From assembly GCA_016182495.1 (NCBI GenBank), contig JACPGK010000005.1:1-59103 (forward strand): a stretch of DNA of 59,103 nucleotides. Direction: 5' to 3'. Positions 14,657 through 23,575 of this stretch are shown here, piece by piece (the stretch's first letter is position 1; each line of letters begins with the position of its first letter). A program made the translations under genes and the position numbers. The DNA is from Candidatus Kerfeldbacteria bacterium (GTDB lineage Bacteria > Patescibacteriota > Patescibacteriia > UBA9570). A model generated the notes under the pieces. It was given only the letters and a program-made list of their open reading frames with translations, was not told where the DNA came from and did not search any database.

Positions 14657-15814
14657 TCACTTTCCTAAGTATACCATAAAATGTATCTGTCTGGCAACCT
14701 TGGCTTGCATCCGTTTATAAATAATGGGTTGATGAAATACTTGAAAACCATTCTGGTCGATGGCCTGTTGCAGCGACATTGTTTGAATAGCGTTGTATCG
14801 AACCCAGGCTGGTAACGCTAACACTACTCGAGCATCGGTTTGTAGTAATTTCGGCAAAGTGTGCAGAACCAATTGATAGAATGTCGTCAGTTGGCGATGA
14901 ATCTTATCAATCTTATGAGGGTGCACTGGTCCAAGGTAACCTTCACTAATCACACAATTAATTGAATGAGGCGGAATATATTGATCTAATTTTAAAACGT
15001 CAGTTTGATATAATTTTGGCAGAGATGTTGCCTGTAATGTTGGTACATTTTTTTGTAACCATTCCAAGTTCGTTGTTGTATCCTCAATCGCTTTAGCCGA
15101 GATATCACTACCAATGATGTTAGTATACCCCAAGGTTAAGGCTTCTTGCAGCACGGTTCCCGAACCACAGAATGGATCGAGGAGAGATGTGGCAGGTAAC
15201 GTTTGCGCAGACATATTTTGCATACCAATATTTAACATCATCCGAGCTACTTTAGGTGGCAACATGCCAGAGTGATGATCACGTTGTGGTCGTCCATAAT
15301 CGTGATCAGAAAATTGACGATAGTTTTGAACAGCAATGGTTTGAGCTAACAGAATTTCATGTTTATACAGCACTACCATAAAATCGGTTTGGTTATCCAA
15401 CAGGTGTTCTTTGTGCACAATCACCGAAGATAATTCTGGTTCATCACTCACCACAAATCGAACCGATCGCCCGGCTGCTCGTAATTGTTTTTTCCAAATA
15501 ATACCAGTGGCGCGTAATTTTTTAGCGTAATGTTTTACAACGGCTGCATCAATTTTATTATCACCTGCATACACACTAAAACCGAACCATAGTTTTTTAT
15601 CAGCCGGTAAACCTGCCAGCCAATGGTACAGTTGTTCTAGCCCAAATAAATCTCGCGGAATACGGGTAATCACTCGACCTAATTTTACAGTGCCACCTAA
15701 TCGGTCCAGCACTGGCAGCTCATTTAACACCGCTACCTGACCACCAGACCAGGTTACTCCTAATTCAAGAGCCGATAGTTCAGGAGTGTTACCCAGAATT
15801 GCTAGCCAAGTCAT
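14657..15814 (-). CDS. TRM11-like tRNA guanosine methyltransferase
   Basis: A 385-residue protein in the layout of Trm11/TrmG10, the tRNA guanosine-10 N2-methyltransferases. It has a THUMP-like N-terminal half, the linker DYGRPQRD followed by GMLPPKVARMM, then a Rossmann methyltransferase with motif I DPFCGSGTVLQEA. The catalytic motif IV, normally DPPY, is replaced by SEGYLGP (in CVISEGYLGPVHPHK). This matches my memory of a bacterial side branch, but it makes the target base uncertain. It is the last gene of a three-gene operon and overlaps its upstream neighbour by 4 nt. A nucleic-acid methyltransferase is likely; m2G10 activity is inferred. Confidence 0.72.
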   Translation of the reverse strand: MTWLAILGNTPELSALELGVTWSGGQVAVLNELPVLDRLGGTVKLGRVITRIPRDLFGLEQLYHWLAGLPADKKLWFGFSVYAGDNKIDAAVVKHYAKKLRATGIIWKKQLRAAGRSVRFVVSDEPELSSVIVHKEHLLDNQTDFMVVLYKHEILLAQTIAVQNYRQFSDHDYGRPQRDHHSGMLPPKVARMMLNIGMQNMSAQTLPATSLLDPFCGSGTVLQEALTLGYTNIIGSDISAKAIEDTTTNLEWLQKNVPTLQATSLPKLYQTDVLKLDQYIPPHSINCVISEGYLGPVHPHKIDKIHRQLTTFYQLVLHTLPKLLQTDARVVLALPAWVRYNAIQTMSLQQAIDQNGFQVFHQPIIYKRMQAKVARQIHFMVYLGK

Positions 15815-16044
15815 ATCTTACGACCATACCACCACCCGGCCACACTGGCTAGGGCTATAAGACACCAACTTAACCACCACACCCCAGTCAGTAGTTCGCG
15901 CCCAGTGAGGTTAGGCTGATTGACTGGATCACCTAATACTAATTGACCAGCTGGTTGTAAAGCTAGTAGCAGTACACTAATACTAATTAGCACTATGCCT
16001 ATCGCTACTAACCATAATACTACTTGGTGAATCGGCTTGGTCAT
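15811..16044 (-). CDS. Small membrane protein with two membrane segments
   Basis: A 77-residue protein with two hydrophobic segments (about 10-30 and 50-70) joined by a short polar loop (LGDPVNQPNLTGRELL). It overlaps both neighbours by 4 nt, so it is read as part of the operon between a large GT-C-like protein and a Trm11-like enzyme. No motif is recognised; the tight coupling is the best evidence that it is a real gene. Confidence 0.65.
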   Translation of the reverse strand: MTKPIHQVVLWLVAIGIVLISISVLLLALQPAGQLVLGDPVNQPNLTGRELLTGVWWLSWCLIALASVAGWWYGRKI

Positions 16045-17597
16045 AGAGTGGTTAATGAGTAAATTTGATAACTGGCATTTTCAAAAATAATGTGATTAGC
16101 TGGCACAATTTTTTTCCATAAACGGTATTCTGGGCCGTTTTTCCAAACCAGCGCATCGGTGATACCTTTGGCAGCACGGTAAGCCTGGGCTGCAGCACTG
16201 GTTGGTTGAGTAACAACGGCATACAATCCCTGTAAATCAGCGTACTGCGGTTGCACCTGCTGGGCGATAATATTTTGCAGTAACACACTCCGGGCTGAAA
16301 AATCTAATAAATCACGATGATTCATATCAGAAAAAGGATACGCCACAATATCACCAGTATAGAATAAACCAGCATACTGAATTTGACGATTATGAATATT
16401 CGCTACGCCCAGCACAAAGGTATCAGTCGTTCGATAGCGTTCTAACCAACTGATGGCTTCTACAAAATCTGGCTGTGGCAAAAAGCGTTTGGCAATATCA
16501 TCAGTATCACTCCGAATAAATTGCCCAGCGTGAGCCAGTTGAGCCAAACTAATAGTACACAGCATTATCATCGTTGTTATCATCGGTAGTTGTTTTATGA
16601 AATAGGCCAACGCCATCATGGCAAATAGTAGTAGCGGCAGCCAGGCAAAAGCGATCATACGATCGGGTACGAGTTGGATACCAAAATAATGTAATTCACC
16701 ACCAATCATGGCAGTGAGTCCCAGGCCGATACTAAAAGCGATCCGTTGCCACCAGCCTTGACGCATACTCCAGGCTAAGCCAAAACCAGCCAACGGAGTA
16801 ATACCATAGCCCCAAATAGCTAAATGATCCCACCATGGTTTTACCACACCGGGCGCGTTGATTCCCTGCACGTAGGGTAATAAATCTAACGGCCACCATG
16901 ATTTGATAACATAACTTAACACGGTATAGGCAACGACACTAGCCAGCCCCAACCACCACCATTGTTTTTGAACGATAGTCCAAGCAATACTGTAGCCAGT
17001 TAACGCTACTGCTGTGACGGCAAAAGACAATGGGTGAATACTATATAATAGTATAGTGCATAGCCAAGCTAGGCCAAGCCAATGTACAGCTGGCCAGTGA
17101 TTTTTTTTAGGCAGCAAGCACAGGGTAATGATTGCTAAAAATAAAAAACCGAATAAATTGTGCGGTGTCATCACCAGGCTTCGTACTAACCCTAAACTGG
17201 TGATAGCCAAAATGCCGCCAACCAGGCTCAACCACGCTGTGTTGAATAAGCGCTGTACTATACCAGTGACCACTATCACCGTGCCAACAAATAGACTAAT
17301 CGCCAATACAATCACGGCCAAGGTAGTATTGCCCCATAGTAACCAACCTAGGCCAGCAGTGACTACTTGAATAACGGGATAGGTGGATTGAGTCCAACAC
17401 GGGGCATAGTTTAAATAAATACCGTGGGTTTGATTACTGATGAATTCGCCATCAGTGAGCAAGTGTTGAGCAGCACAGGCCAGTTGTACACCATCGGGAC
17501 TAGGATAAAAATCGAGCGTTGCATAACTAATGACGCCAAATCCTGCAGCCAATACAGCTACACTCAACCATTGCCACCAGCCTAAACAATCACGCAT
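16041..17597 (-). CDS. Polytopic membrane protein, GT-C glycosyltransferase-like
   Basis: About 518 residues with roughly ten to twelve membrane segments and a soluble C-terminal part (about 390 onward). The first extracytoplasmic loop has the acidic stretch DFYPSPDGVQLACAAQHLL, as in GT-C enzymes that use polyprenyl-linked sugars. The frame is open upstream to a TTG at 17615, but that would overlap a TATACT box. ATG 17597, 8 nt after the box, is the better start. A family cannot be named. The position beside a Wzx-like flippase suggests a role in glycan assembly or protein glycosylation. Confidence 0.6.
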   Translation of the reverse strand: MRDCLGWWQWLSVAVLAAGFGVISYATLDFYPSPDGVQLACAAQHLLTDGEFISNQTHGIYLNYAPCWTQSTYPVIQVVTAGLGWLLWGNTTLAVIVLAISLFVGTVIVVTGIVQRLFNTAWLSLVGGILAITSLGLVRSLVMTPHNLFGFLFLAIITLCLLPKKNHWPAVHWLGLAWLCTILLYSIHPLSFAVTAVALTGYSIAWTIVQKQWWWLGLASVVAYTVLSYVIKSWWPLDLLPYVQGINAPGVVKPWWDHLAIWGYGITPLAGFGLAWSMRQGWWQRIAFSIGLGLTAMIGGELHYFGIQLVPDRMIAFAWLPLLLFAMMALAYFIKQLPMITTMIMLCTISLAQLAHAGQFIRSDTDDIAKRFLPQPDFVEAISWLERYRTTDTFVLGVANIHNRQIQYAGLFYTGDIVAYPFSDMNHRDLLDFSARSVLLQNIIAQQVQPQYADLQGLYAVVTQPTSAAAQAYRAAKGITDALVWKNGPEYRLWKKIVPANHIIFENASYQIYSLTTL

Positions 17598-17605
17598 AGA
17601 TAGAT

Positions 17606-17611
17606 AGTATA
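17606..17611 (-). promoter_or_regulatory. -10 box for the GT-C operon
   Basis: Minus-strand TATACT (17611-17606) ends 8 nt before ATG 17597. No good -35 is visible (TTCCGA lies about 18 nt upstream). The box overlaps the extra codons of the longer reading frame and argues for the ATG start. Confidence 0.45.
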
Positions 17612-17618
17612 GCAAACT

Positions 17619-19124
17619 TTAGGCTTTACTCGGAATCAGTTTTTTGATGTAGGATAAAAAGATTGTCCTATCTTCTTGATTTAACATTACAATGCTTGAG
17701 AGCGCAATAATACCACAGCCAGCCATAACTAGGCTAAGGAGCAGCGCGCTCACATGCTGAATAGCTGGTAAGGTGAGATACAGTACACTAGCTGATAGTA
17801 CTATCACTGGTAGAGTCCGTAACCACACTGTTGCTTGAAATAACCAACCTATTTTGAGTTGTCGTTCAGTGTATCGTTGCATGAGCAGCAACACCCAATG
17901 TGCACCAATAAAAGCTAGCGCGGCTCCAGGTAATCCCCAGGTGGGTGTGAATAATAATAACAAAGTAATATTGGATAGAGCAATACCAACCATGAAGTAC
18001 ATACTTTGTTTTTGTTTATTAAAACCAGCCAAAAAGGAAGTTTGAATACTGGTGAGGCTAAATAAAGAATAACCGATAACACTTAATTTCAACAAAAAAC
18101 CACAAGGACCAACATACGCTTGTCCAAGCCACAATTCAATAAGTTTATCAGAGTACACAACCAGTGGAACACCCATGGCTACTAAACCAACCAGGTTTAC
18201 TTTGGTGGCTTTGATATATAAACTGATTAATTCAGCTGTGCGTTTCTGGGTGTCAAAAGCAGCTGATAATGGGAATAGTATTTGATTGATGTTAGCAATA
18301 GTACCATGTATTTTTGTGCCAACTGCCGATGGAATACTATAATAGGCAACATAACTTGGACCATATAACCAACTGACGAATAATCGATCAACTTGAAACA
18401 ATAGTCGGTTGGCGATGATAATAAAGAATGTGCTGGCCGAAAAGCTGAACAACTGTTTAAAAATAGCGTAGTCGAATACGATGCTGATGCGGTAGGTGGG
18501 TAAAGTTATTTTTGTAATTACTAAATAAGTCAGCATGAGGGTTGCGGCACTGCCAAGATTGACTGCCATTAAATTTACAACCGATGGCTGATAATAGAGC
18601 ACTAAAAATGTTACACTTGTAAATAAAATAGTATTGATAATGAGTACTATATTTATAGTGGTGAATTTTTGGTAGGCTTGCAAGACGGCATTATACACAC
18701 TCATAATGAGAAAAGCTGGTAGAGACATGACGGCTAATAGTAATGCTAGACGGGTTTCGGCATACAGTTCTGATGGAATGTTCATGATTTGAATTACGGG
18801 TTGCATTACTACTATTGTGAGCATAACTAACCCAACACCTACTCCAATAAAAATAATGACATTCATGTTGATGATGCGATTCAATTTACTAAGGTCACCA
18901 GTTTCTCGAGCTTCGGTAATAAAACGGATCGATGAATAGGCTAGACCAAAATCTAAAAAATTGAGTAGACCAGTGACAGCAAATAAAATGGCATACACGC
19001 CATATCGGGTATCATGTAATTGGTTGATGGTATAAGGCGTGACGATGAATGCTGAAATGGCCAGTGATAAAAATCCTAAAAAACTAGCAATCGAATTGGT
19101 GATAGTGTTGTGTGCAATATTCAC
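17619..19124 (-). CDS. Wzx-like polysaccharide flippase (MOP superfamily)
   Basis: A 501-residue protein with about 12-14 membrane segments and the opening typical of RfbX/Wzx flippases (NSIASFLGFLSLAISAFIVTPY, DTRYGVYAILFAVTGLLNFLDFG). Such proteins move undecaprenyl-linked oligosaccharide repeats across the inner membrane. The start codon is GTG at 19124, supported by a consensus promoter whose -10 box ends 8 nt before it. It is divergent from a glycosyltransferase gene, and the two promoters share their -35 region. It marks one edge of the surface-glycan locus. Confidence 0.85.
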   Translation of the reverse strand: MNIAHNTITNSIASFLGFLSLAISAFIVTPYTINQLHDTRYGVYAILFAVTGLLNFLDFGLAYSSIRFITEARETGDLSKLNRIINMNVIIFIGVGVGLVMLTIVVMQPVIQIMNIPSELYAETRLALLLAVMSLPAFLIMSVYNAVLQAYQKFTTINIVLIINTILFTSVTFLVLYYQPSVVNLMAVNLGSAATLMLTYLVITKITLPTYRISIVFDYAIFKQLFSFSASTFFIIIANRLLFQVDRLFVSWLYGPSYVAYYSIPSAVGTKIHGTIANINQILFPLSAAFDTQKRTAELISLYIKATKVNLVGLVAMGVPLVVYSDKLIELWLGQAYVGPCGFLLKLSVIGYSLFSLTSIQTSFLAGFNKQKQSMYFMVGIALSNITLLLLFTPTWGLPGAALAFIGAHWVLLLMQRYTERQLKIGWLFQATVWLRTLPVIVLSASVLYLTLPAIQHVSALLLSLVMAGCGIIALSSIVMLNQEDRTIFLSYIKKLIPSKA

Positions 19125-19132
19125 AAGAAAAT

Positions 19133-19161
19133 AGTGTAACAGTGATGGATTAGTTTGACAA
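19133..19161 (-). promoter_or_regulatory. Flippase promoter, leaderless type
   Basis: Minus-strand TTGTCA (19161-19156), a 17-nt spacer, TACACT (19138-19133), then 8 nt to the GTG start at 19124. Its -35 overlaps, on the opposite strand, the -35 of the divergent glycosyltransferase gene. Confidence 0.7.
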
Positions 19162-19185
19162 GATGATTTTACTCGTTAGTATAGT
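19155..19185 (+). promoter_or_regulatory. Glycosyltransferase promoter, leaderless type
   Basis: TTGACA (19155-19160) with TATAGT (19180-19185, spacer 19 nt) or TAGTAT (19177-19182, spacer 16 nt) as -10 box. The ATG at 19192 follows 6 or 9 nt after. The -35 overlaps that of the divergent flippase promoter (shared bases 19156-19160). Confidence 0.6.
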
Positions 19186-19191
19186 AACTTA

Positions 19192-20307
19192 ATGACCATG
19201 ATTACTAACCAACGTATTTGTTTCGTTAACTACTATGTAGAAAATATTTATCATCCAGAAACCAAAGCCATCTTTGGCGGGGCTGAAGTGCAGTTGTATC
19301 AATTGATGACAGCTCTATACCAAACCAGTGATTGGGCTGTTCATGTATTAAGTCATAATCAACGTCGACCAAGGGTCGAGCAGTATCGTAATATCATCTT
19401 TTGGCACGTGCGAGAGTTACGCAATCGGCCACTATTTAATTTATATAATGTGCTGCAAACATTTACTGCAATGATTAAGCTTAACGCGGACGTGTATGTT
19501 ACCCGGGCGGCATCATTTGATACAGGTTTAGTAGCTCTGTACTGTCGTTTGTTCCATAAAAAATTTGTGTTCATGACAGCACACTCGTTAGATGTTGATG
19601 GCAGTTTTGAACGTGATAATAGTTGGTTGGCTAGGTATATGTACCGTTATGGATTACAACATGCCACAGTGATTTTAGCCCAAAATCATGAACACATCTC
19701 TGCCTTACAACAACAGCATGGTGTCACTGCTAGATATTTACCAAATGGGTTTATCATTCCACCCATGCCAGTGCATCATCAACCCCACACCATTTTATGG
19801 GTAGGGCGCGCCCATGCTTCAAAACAACCCGAGGTGTTTGTGCGTTTGGCTCAACAATTTCCGGCTGAACAGTTTGTGATGATACTCAATCCGCAAGAGC
19901 CAGCCATTGAGCAGGCCGTGCAGCGTTTAACCGCAGCGCTACCCAATTTGTCTGTGGTGAAAGGCGTGCCATTTTTTGTAGTGGATCAATATTTCAGTGA
20001 AGCCAAAGTATTCATTAATACGTCATCTGCCGAAGGTTTTCCTAATACGTTTATTCAAGCGGGGATTGCTGGTTGTCCAATCTTGTCCTTGACCGTTAAT
20101 CCTGATCATTTTTTAGATACCTTTAATACGGGTTGGTGTGCCCAAGGTAGTGAGTTAGAACTGCAGAAACAACTTAGACAGTTATTGGCAGAACCAGCCC
20201 TGCTGCAAACCGCAGGACGTAATAATCGTCAGTATGTTGAAGCACATCATAATATTAATAATACGATCACGGAGCTGCTATCTCATTTATCCGTTATAAC
20301 GAAGTAG
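19192..20307 (+). CDS. Glycosyltransferase, GT-B fold (family 4-like)
   Basis: A 371-residue retaining-type glycosyltransferase. The acceptor-side loop IFGGAEVQLYQL is near the N-terminus, and the donor-side motif reads SAEGFPNTFIQAG. The usual EX7E pair thus reads EX7Q, as it does in the related gene at 31248-32351. The donor half begins near HTILWVGRAHASKQPE. The predicted role is sugar transfer from a nucleotide donor during glycan repeat assembly on the cytoplasmic face. It stands alone on its strand, divergent from the flippase and overlapping the next convergent gene by 25 nt. Confidence 0.83.
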   Translation: MTMITNQRICFVNYYVENIYHPETKAIFGGAEVQLYQLMTALYQTSDWAVHVLSHNQRRPRVEQYRNIIFWHVRELRNRPLFNLYNVLQTFTAMIKLNADVYVTRAASFDTGLVALYCRLFHKKFVFMTAHSLDVDGSFERDNSWLARYMYRYGLQHATVILAQNHEHISALQQQHGVTARYLPNGFIIPPMPVHHQPHTILWVGRAHASKQPEVFVRLAQQFPAEQFVMILNPQEPAIEQAVQRLTAALPNLSVVKGVPFFVVDQYFSEAKVFINTSSAEGFPNTFIQAGIAGCPILSLTVNPDHFLDTFNTGWCAQGSELELQKQLRQLLAEPALLQTAGRNNRQYVEAHHNINNTITELLSHLSVITK

Positions 20308-20669
20308 AGGATAATGTAGCTGACTAAAAATAGTAGGGTAGCATTAATTACATCTAGGGTACTGCTGGAGCTAAATGTCCAAACATAAGCCAGTGCAGCG
20401 CAGAGGGCAACACATCCAATGCTGCTAGCTTGTATAAATGATAAACCTCCCAACGCAGTCTTTGTAGAATTGTTATTAGGTTGATTATGGAACACCCAAA
20501 TAAAACTAGCTATGCTCCATACCATGGCGAGTTTTAAATACATTAGAATGGTGTCATCGGTCAGCCAGGTATTATTAAGATGACTATACGTAAGCACGCC
20601 AAAGATCCATAGCCACAAGGCTAGAGTAATGCTATGAGCGATGGTGTAGCGATTGACGCCGTACGGCAT
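20283..20669 (-). CDS. Small membrane protein, possibly the C-terminal half of a split gene
   Basis: About 128 residues from ATG 20669 (the frame opens at TTG 20675), with three to four hydrophobic segments and no motif. It overlaps the preceding 105-residue membrane gene by about 40 nt in another frame. Together they would make one membrane protein of about 220 residues with six to seven segments, so a frameshift is a real possibility. A 10-bp palindrome GCCGTACGGC (20658-20667) lies in the overlap. Its 3' end overlaps the convergent glycosyltransferase by 25 nt. Confidence 0.5.
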   Translation of the reverse strand: MPYGVNRYTIAHSITLALWLWIFGVLTYSHLNNTWLTDDTILMYLKLAMVWSIASFIWVFHNQPNNNSTKTALGGLSFIQASSIGCVALCAALAYVWTFSSSSTLDVINATLLFLVSYIILYFVITDK

Positions 20670-20949
20670 ACACAATGATGGTTATGACTGTAGTAGTTAG
20701 ATCAATAAACCAAACCCCTTCAAGTGATGGTGCTAATAAAATCGTTACGTGCAACAGGTATATGATTAATGGTTGTAGGGTGAGGCTAATCCCAAAACTA
20801 ATAATACACCGGTCCAGCCATGGCAGTTCATTAGTTTGTGGATACATAGCCCAGGTCCAACTAAAGCCATACAAAAATAGACCATAGACTATTCCAATAG
20901 TGAGGTAGGTGATGGCGAAAATAGAATTTAGATCAGTCTGTAGGGACAT
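20632..20949 (-). CDS. Small membrane protein, possibly the N-terminal half of a split gene
   Basis: A 105-residue protein with three hydrophobic segments. The phrase WLDRCIISFGISLTLQPLIIYLLH resembles the first part of DUF1616-like or polysaccharide-locus membrane proteins, which are usually longer. It overlaps the upstream 536-residue gene by 17 nt and the downstream frame by about 40 nt. The abrupt polar end (VRRQSLHHRS) in place of another membrane segment supports a frameshift with the next frame, but coupled separate genes remain possible. Confidence 0.5.
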   Translation of the reverse strand: MSLQTDLNSIFAITYLTIGIVYGLFLYGFSWTWAMYPQTNELPWLDRCIISFGISLTLQPLIIYLLHVTILLAPSLEGVWFIDLTTTVITIIVYAVRRQSLHHRS

Positions 20950-22540
20950 AACGCCATAATTTTATATCATTATTATCGAACATTAGCCGAAAATATTTTT
21001 GGTCATCGAAGTTTTCGAGATTAGCGCCATCGAGTGACTGTTTACGAAAACCCAGACTGTCCCAGGCTTGTTGGTTATATGATTTTACTAGTGAGTAGGC
21101 AATATAAACGGGTTTCGTAGGATCAATGGAGCGTAGGGCGATTAATTGTTCAATAGCCGATGCTGCGGTTTCCGCTGAATCAGCATAGAAAATTTCATTC
21201 GCCAGTTTAGTATTACGTTGCGTCAGCGATGAATCTAGCTCAGCATTAATTGTTCCAAATAGTCGATTGCTAATGACGACATTGTTAAGCTCTGAAGGCA
21301 GTAATATAAATAATGGGTAGCTAGTAGCTTGAGTGAGAATAACGCTATTAGTAATGTTATGTTCAGTAATATATTGCAAGACGTTAGTTTCATTACCCAG
21401 AATATACCCTAAATCAGTAATATCAGCATCCTGTTTAATAAAACCAGTGGTGATAAGTAAGCAGCCAATGATACTGAAGCGTAGGATTTTTTTTGGTAGA
21501 CGTTGTAGATAGTATAAGAGTAATGGAACGGCTCCAATCCATAAATACACCAGCATGCGCGTTGGTAAAATAACGGCATAACCAAGTACAGGGCCTAACC
21601 ACGTCATGGTTAGGCCAAATAAAAATAGCAGACACGAGGGTAAGATCAGTAATGTGGGAATCACTGCTCGACCTGATGTACGGAAACGATCGATGATCAA
21701 AACTATTCCACCAACTGCTATAATCATTGTAAAGAAAAAGCCCAAGTACGAAAGAGTATTTCGTAATGTTAGACCAATACCATCAAGTAGGTCAGTATTA
21801 TTTTGATTATAAATAGTTAAAAACATAATAGTGACAGATGCCAGTAGCGTATTTCTCCCCAAGGTGATCATGTATAGAATGATACTCAACATGCCAATAC
21901 TAATCCACTGCCAATACCGTTTGTAAGTAAATAAGTAGCGCAAAGCAAGGCAGCCAAGTACAATGATACTTACCAGCACGCCAAAGACATGGGTAAGACT
22001 AAGGGCAGTAATTAAGGCGATCAACAGGGATAGAGTGATCCATGAACTGGGTTGTTTATATAGTTTGCAATAGGCCCATAATACCAGTGGGCAGATCACT
22101 AAACTAAAGATTTGTGGACGGGTTTGAAATAGTTCGTAAAAAAATTGTTCCCCTATCACCGTCATGAATGCACCGGTTAACGCTATAAACTCATTTTTGA
22201 ATAATTCTCTGTAGAATAGGTAAAAGAATAGAAGCGATACTGAAAAAATAATGGGCAGAACAATACGCATCAAATCAAAGACACTGATGTTAGTTAGGCG
22301 GTGTACGATGGTTGTATAGTAGTATAGTAGTGGCTGATGGCTATATAATCGATCTTGGTCGATTTGTTTATTTTGAATGAGATAAGCTTGAACTGTGTAG
22401 TAATCACGATAAGTGTCACTACTGGCAAAATATGCGTAAGGACTCAAATAACTGTAGACGCTAATAGCAGTAAACAGCACAGCAAACACAATTGCTGCCG
22501 TAACAAGTTTTTTATGTCCAACCTTTTCAGTATCCCTCAT
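20933..22540 (-). CDS. Polytopic membrane protein, GT-C glycosyltransferase-like
   Basis: About 535 residues from ATG 22540 (a GTG codon lies directly before it), with about ten to twelve membrane segments and a soluble C-terminal part of about 150 residues. The first large loop holds SSDTYRDYYTVQAYLIQ, with acidic residues positioned as in GT-C enzymes. No family can be named. It is divergent from a sugar epimerase gene and followed by two small overlapping membrane frames. The likely role is glycan assembly on the outer face of the membrane, inferred from location and topology. Confidence 0.6.
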   Translation of the reverse strand: MRDTEKVGHKKLVTAAIVFAVLFTAISVYSYLSPYAYFASSDTYRDYYTVQAYLIQNKQIDQDRLYSHQPLLYYYTTIVHRLTNISVFDLMRIVLPIIFSVSLLFFYLFYRELFKNEFIALTGAFMTVIGEQFFYELFQTRPQIFSLVICPLVLWAYCKLYKQPSSWITLSLLIALITALSLTHVFGVLVSIIVLGCLALRYLFTYKRYWQWISIGMLSIILYMITLGRNTLLASVTIMFLTIYNQNNTDLLDGIGLTLRNTLSYLGFFFTMIIAVGGIVLIIDRFRTSGRAVIPTLLILPSCLLFLFGLTMTWLGPVLGYAVILPTRMLVYLWIGAVPLLLYYLQRLPKKILRFSIIGCLLITTGFIKQDADITDLGYILGNETNVLQYITEHNITNSVILTQATSYPLFILLPSELNNVVISNRLFGTINAELDSSLTQRNTKLANEIFYADSAETAASAIEQLIALRSIDPTKPVYIAYSLVKSYNQQAWDSLGFRKQSLDGANLENFDDQKYFRLMFDNNDIKLWRYVPTD

Positions 22541-22579
22541 CACTTTTTATGCTGAATAATATCACGCTGTAGGGTAGTA

Positions 22580-22585
22580 TATACT
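22580..22585 (+). promoter_or_regulatory. -10 box for the nucleotide-sugar operon
   Basis: TATACT (22580-22585) ends 6 nt before ATG 22592. The spacing and flanking bases (TATACT-AATTTA-ATG) closely match the glycosyltransferase promoter at 19180 (TATAGT-AACTTA-ATG). No good -35 is seen. It would drive the ten-gene operon to 32351. Confidence 0.5.
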
Positions 22586-22591
22586 AATTTA

Positions 22592-23575
22592 ATGAGTTAT
22601 GCTATAAATTCAAACTGTATGGAAACAATTTTAGTAACCGGAGCAGCTGGCTTTATTGGCAGCTATACCTGCAAAGCCCTATTGGAGCAGGGATATCAGG
22701 TGGTAGGGATCGATGATCTTAATGATTATTATGATCCTGCGCTAAAAGAAGCCCGCTTACAATGGTTGCGCAGGTATGATCAATTTCTATTCCACAAAAT
22801 TGATTTCCGTGATTTGGTCACTACCCAAGGCATTTTTCAACAATATCAATTTGAGCGAATTTGTCATTTAGGTGCTCGAGCCGGAGTGCGCGCCTCGGTT
22901 GAAGATCCGTTGATATATGAAGCTACTAATATTCGAGGGACTTTAAATTTATTAGAGTTAGCGCGGCAATACTCCATTCGTTATTTTGTGTTAGCTTCAA
23001 CCTCATCGGTGTATGGCGGTAACACCAAGCTACCATTTGCCGAAACCGACCCAGTTGATCATCCAGTATCACCGTATGCTGCTACAAAAAAAGCGGCGGA
23101 AATATTAGCCTATACCTACCATCATTTATACCAAATACATTGTATTATTCTACGTTTTTTTACAGTGTACGGACCATGGGGCAGGCCTGATATGGCCTTA
23201 TTTAAATTTACCCAGGCTATTCTCAACGATCAGCCAATTCAAGTGTATAATTTTGGCAAGCAGCGGCGCGATTTCACCTACATTGATGATATTGTGGCAG
23301 GAGTAGTAGCCGCCTTACACAGTGACTATGCCTATGAAATTATTAATTTAGGCAATTCTAATCCAGAACAATTGATTGATTTTATTACAGCCATTGAACA
23401 GGCCACCGGCAAAACCGCTCGTCAACAATTAATCGAGGCTCAACCTGGCGACGTGGTTGAAACCTACGCTGATATTACTAAAGCTAAACAATTACTTAAA
23501 TTTCAGCCTACCACTAACCTTGTTCAAGGTATTGAACAATTTGTTCGGTGGTATCGTGATTATTACCATGTATGA
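22592..23575 (+). CDS. NAD-dependent sugar epimerase (UDP-glucuronate 4-epimerase-like)
   Basis: A 327-residue extended short-chain dehydrogenase. It has the Rossmann motif TGAAGFIG, then HLGARAGVRASVEDP, SSVYGG, the catalytic YAATK pair, and RFFTVYGPWGRPDMA. These phrases match UDP-glucuronate 4-epimerases closely, which turn UDP-GlcA into UDP-GalA. The -10 box 6 nt upstream supports the ATG at 22592, but Met10 (22619) lies directly before the conserved start of the domain and could also be used. It is first in a ten-gene plus-strand operon and overlaps the next gene by 4 nt. Confidence 0.85.
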   Translation: MSYAINSNCMETILVTGAAGFIGSYTCKALLEQGYQVVGIDDLNDYYDPALKEARLQWLRRYDQFLFHKIDFRDLVTTQGIFQQYQFERICHLGARAGVRASVEDPLIYEATNIRGTLNLLELARQYSIRYFVLASTSSVYGGNTKLPFAETDPVDHPVSPYAATKKAAEILAYTYHHLYQIHCIILRFFTVYGPWGRPDMALFKFTQAILNDQPIQVYNFGKQRRDFTYIDDIVAGVVAALHSDYAYEIINLGNSNPEQLIDFITAIEQATGKTARQQLIEAQPGDVVETYADITKAKQLLKFQPTTNLVQGIEQFVRWYRDYYHV

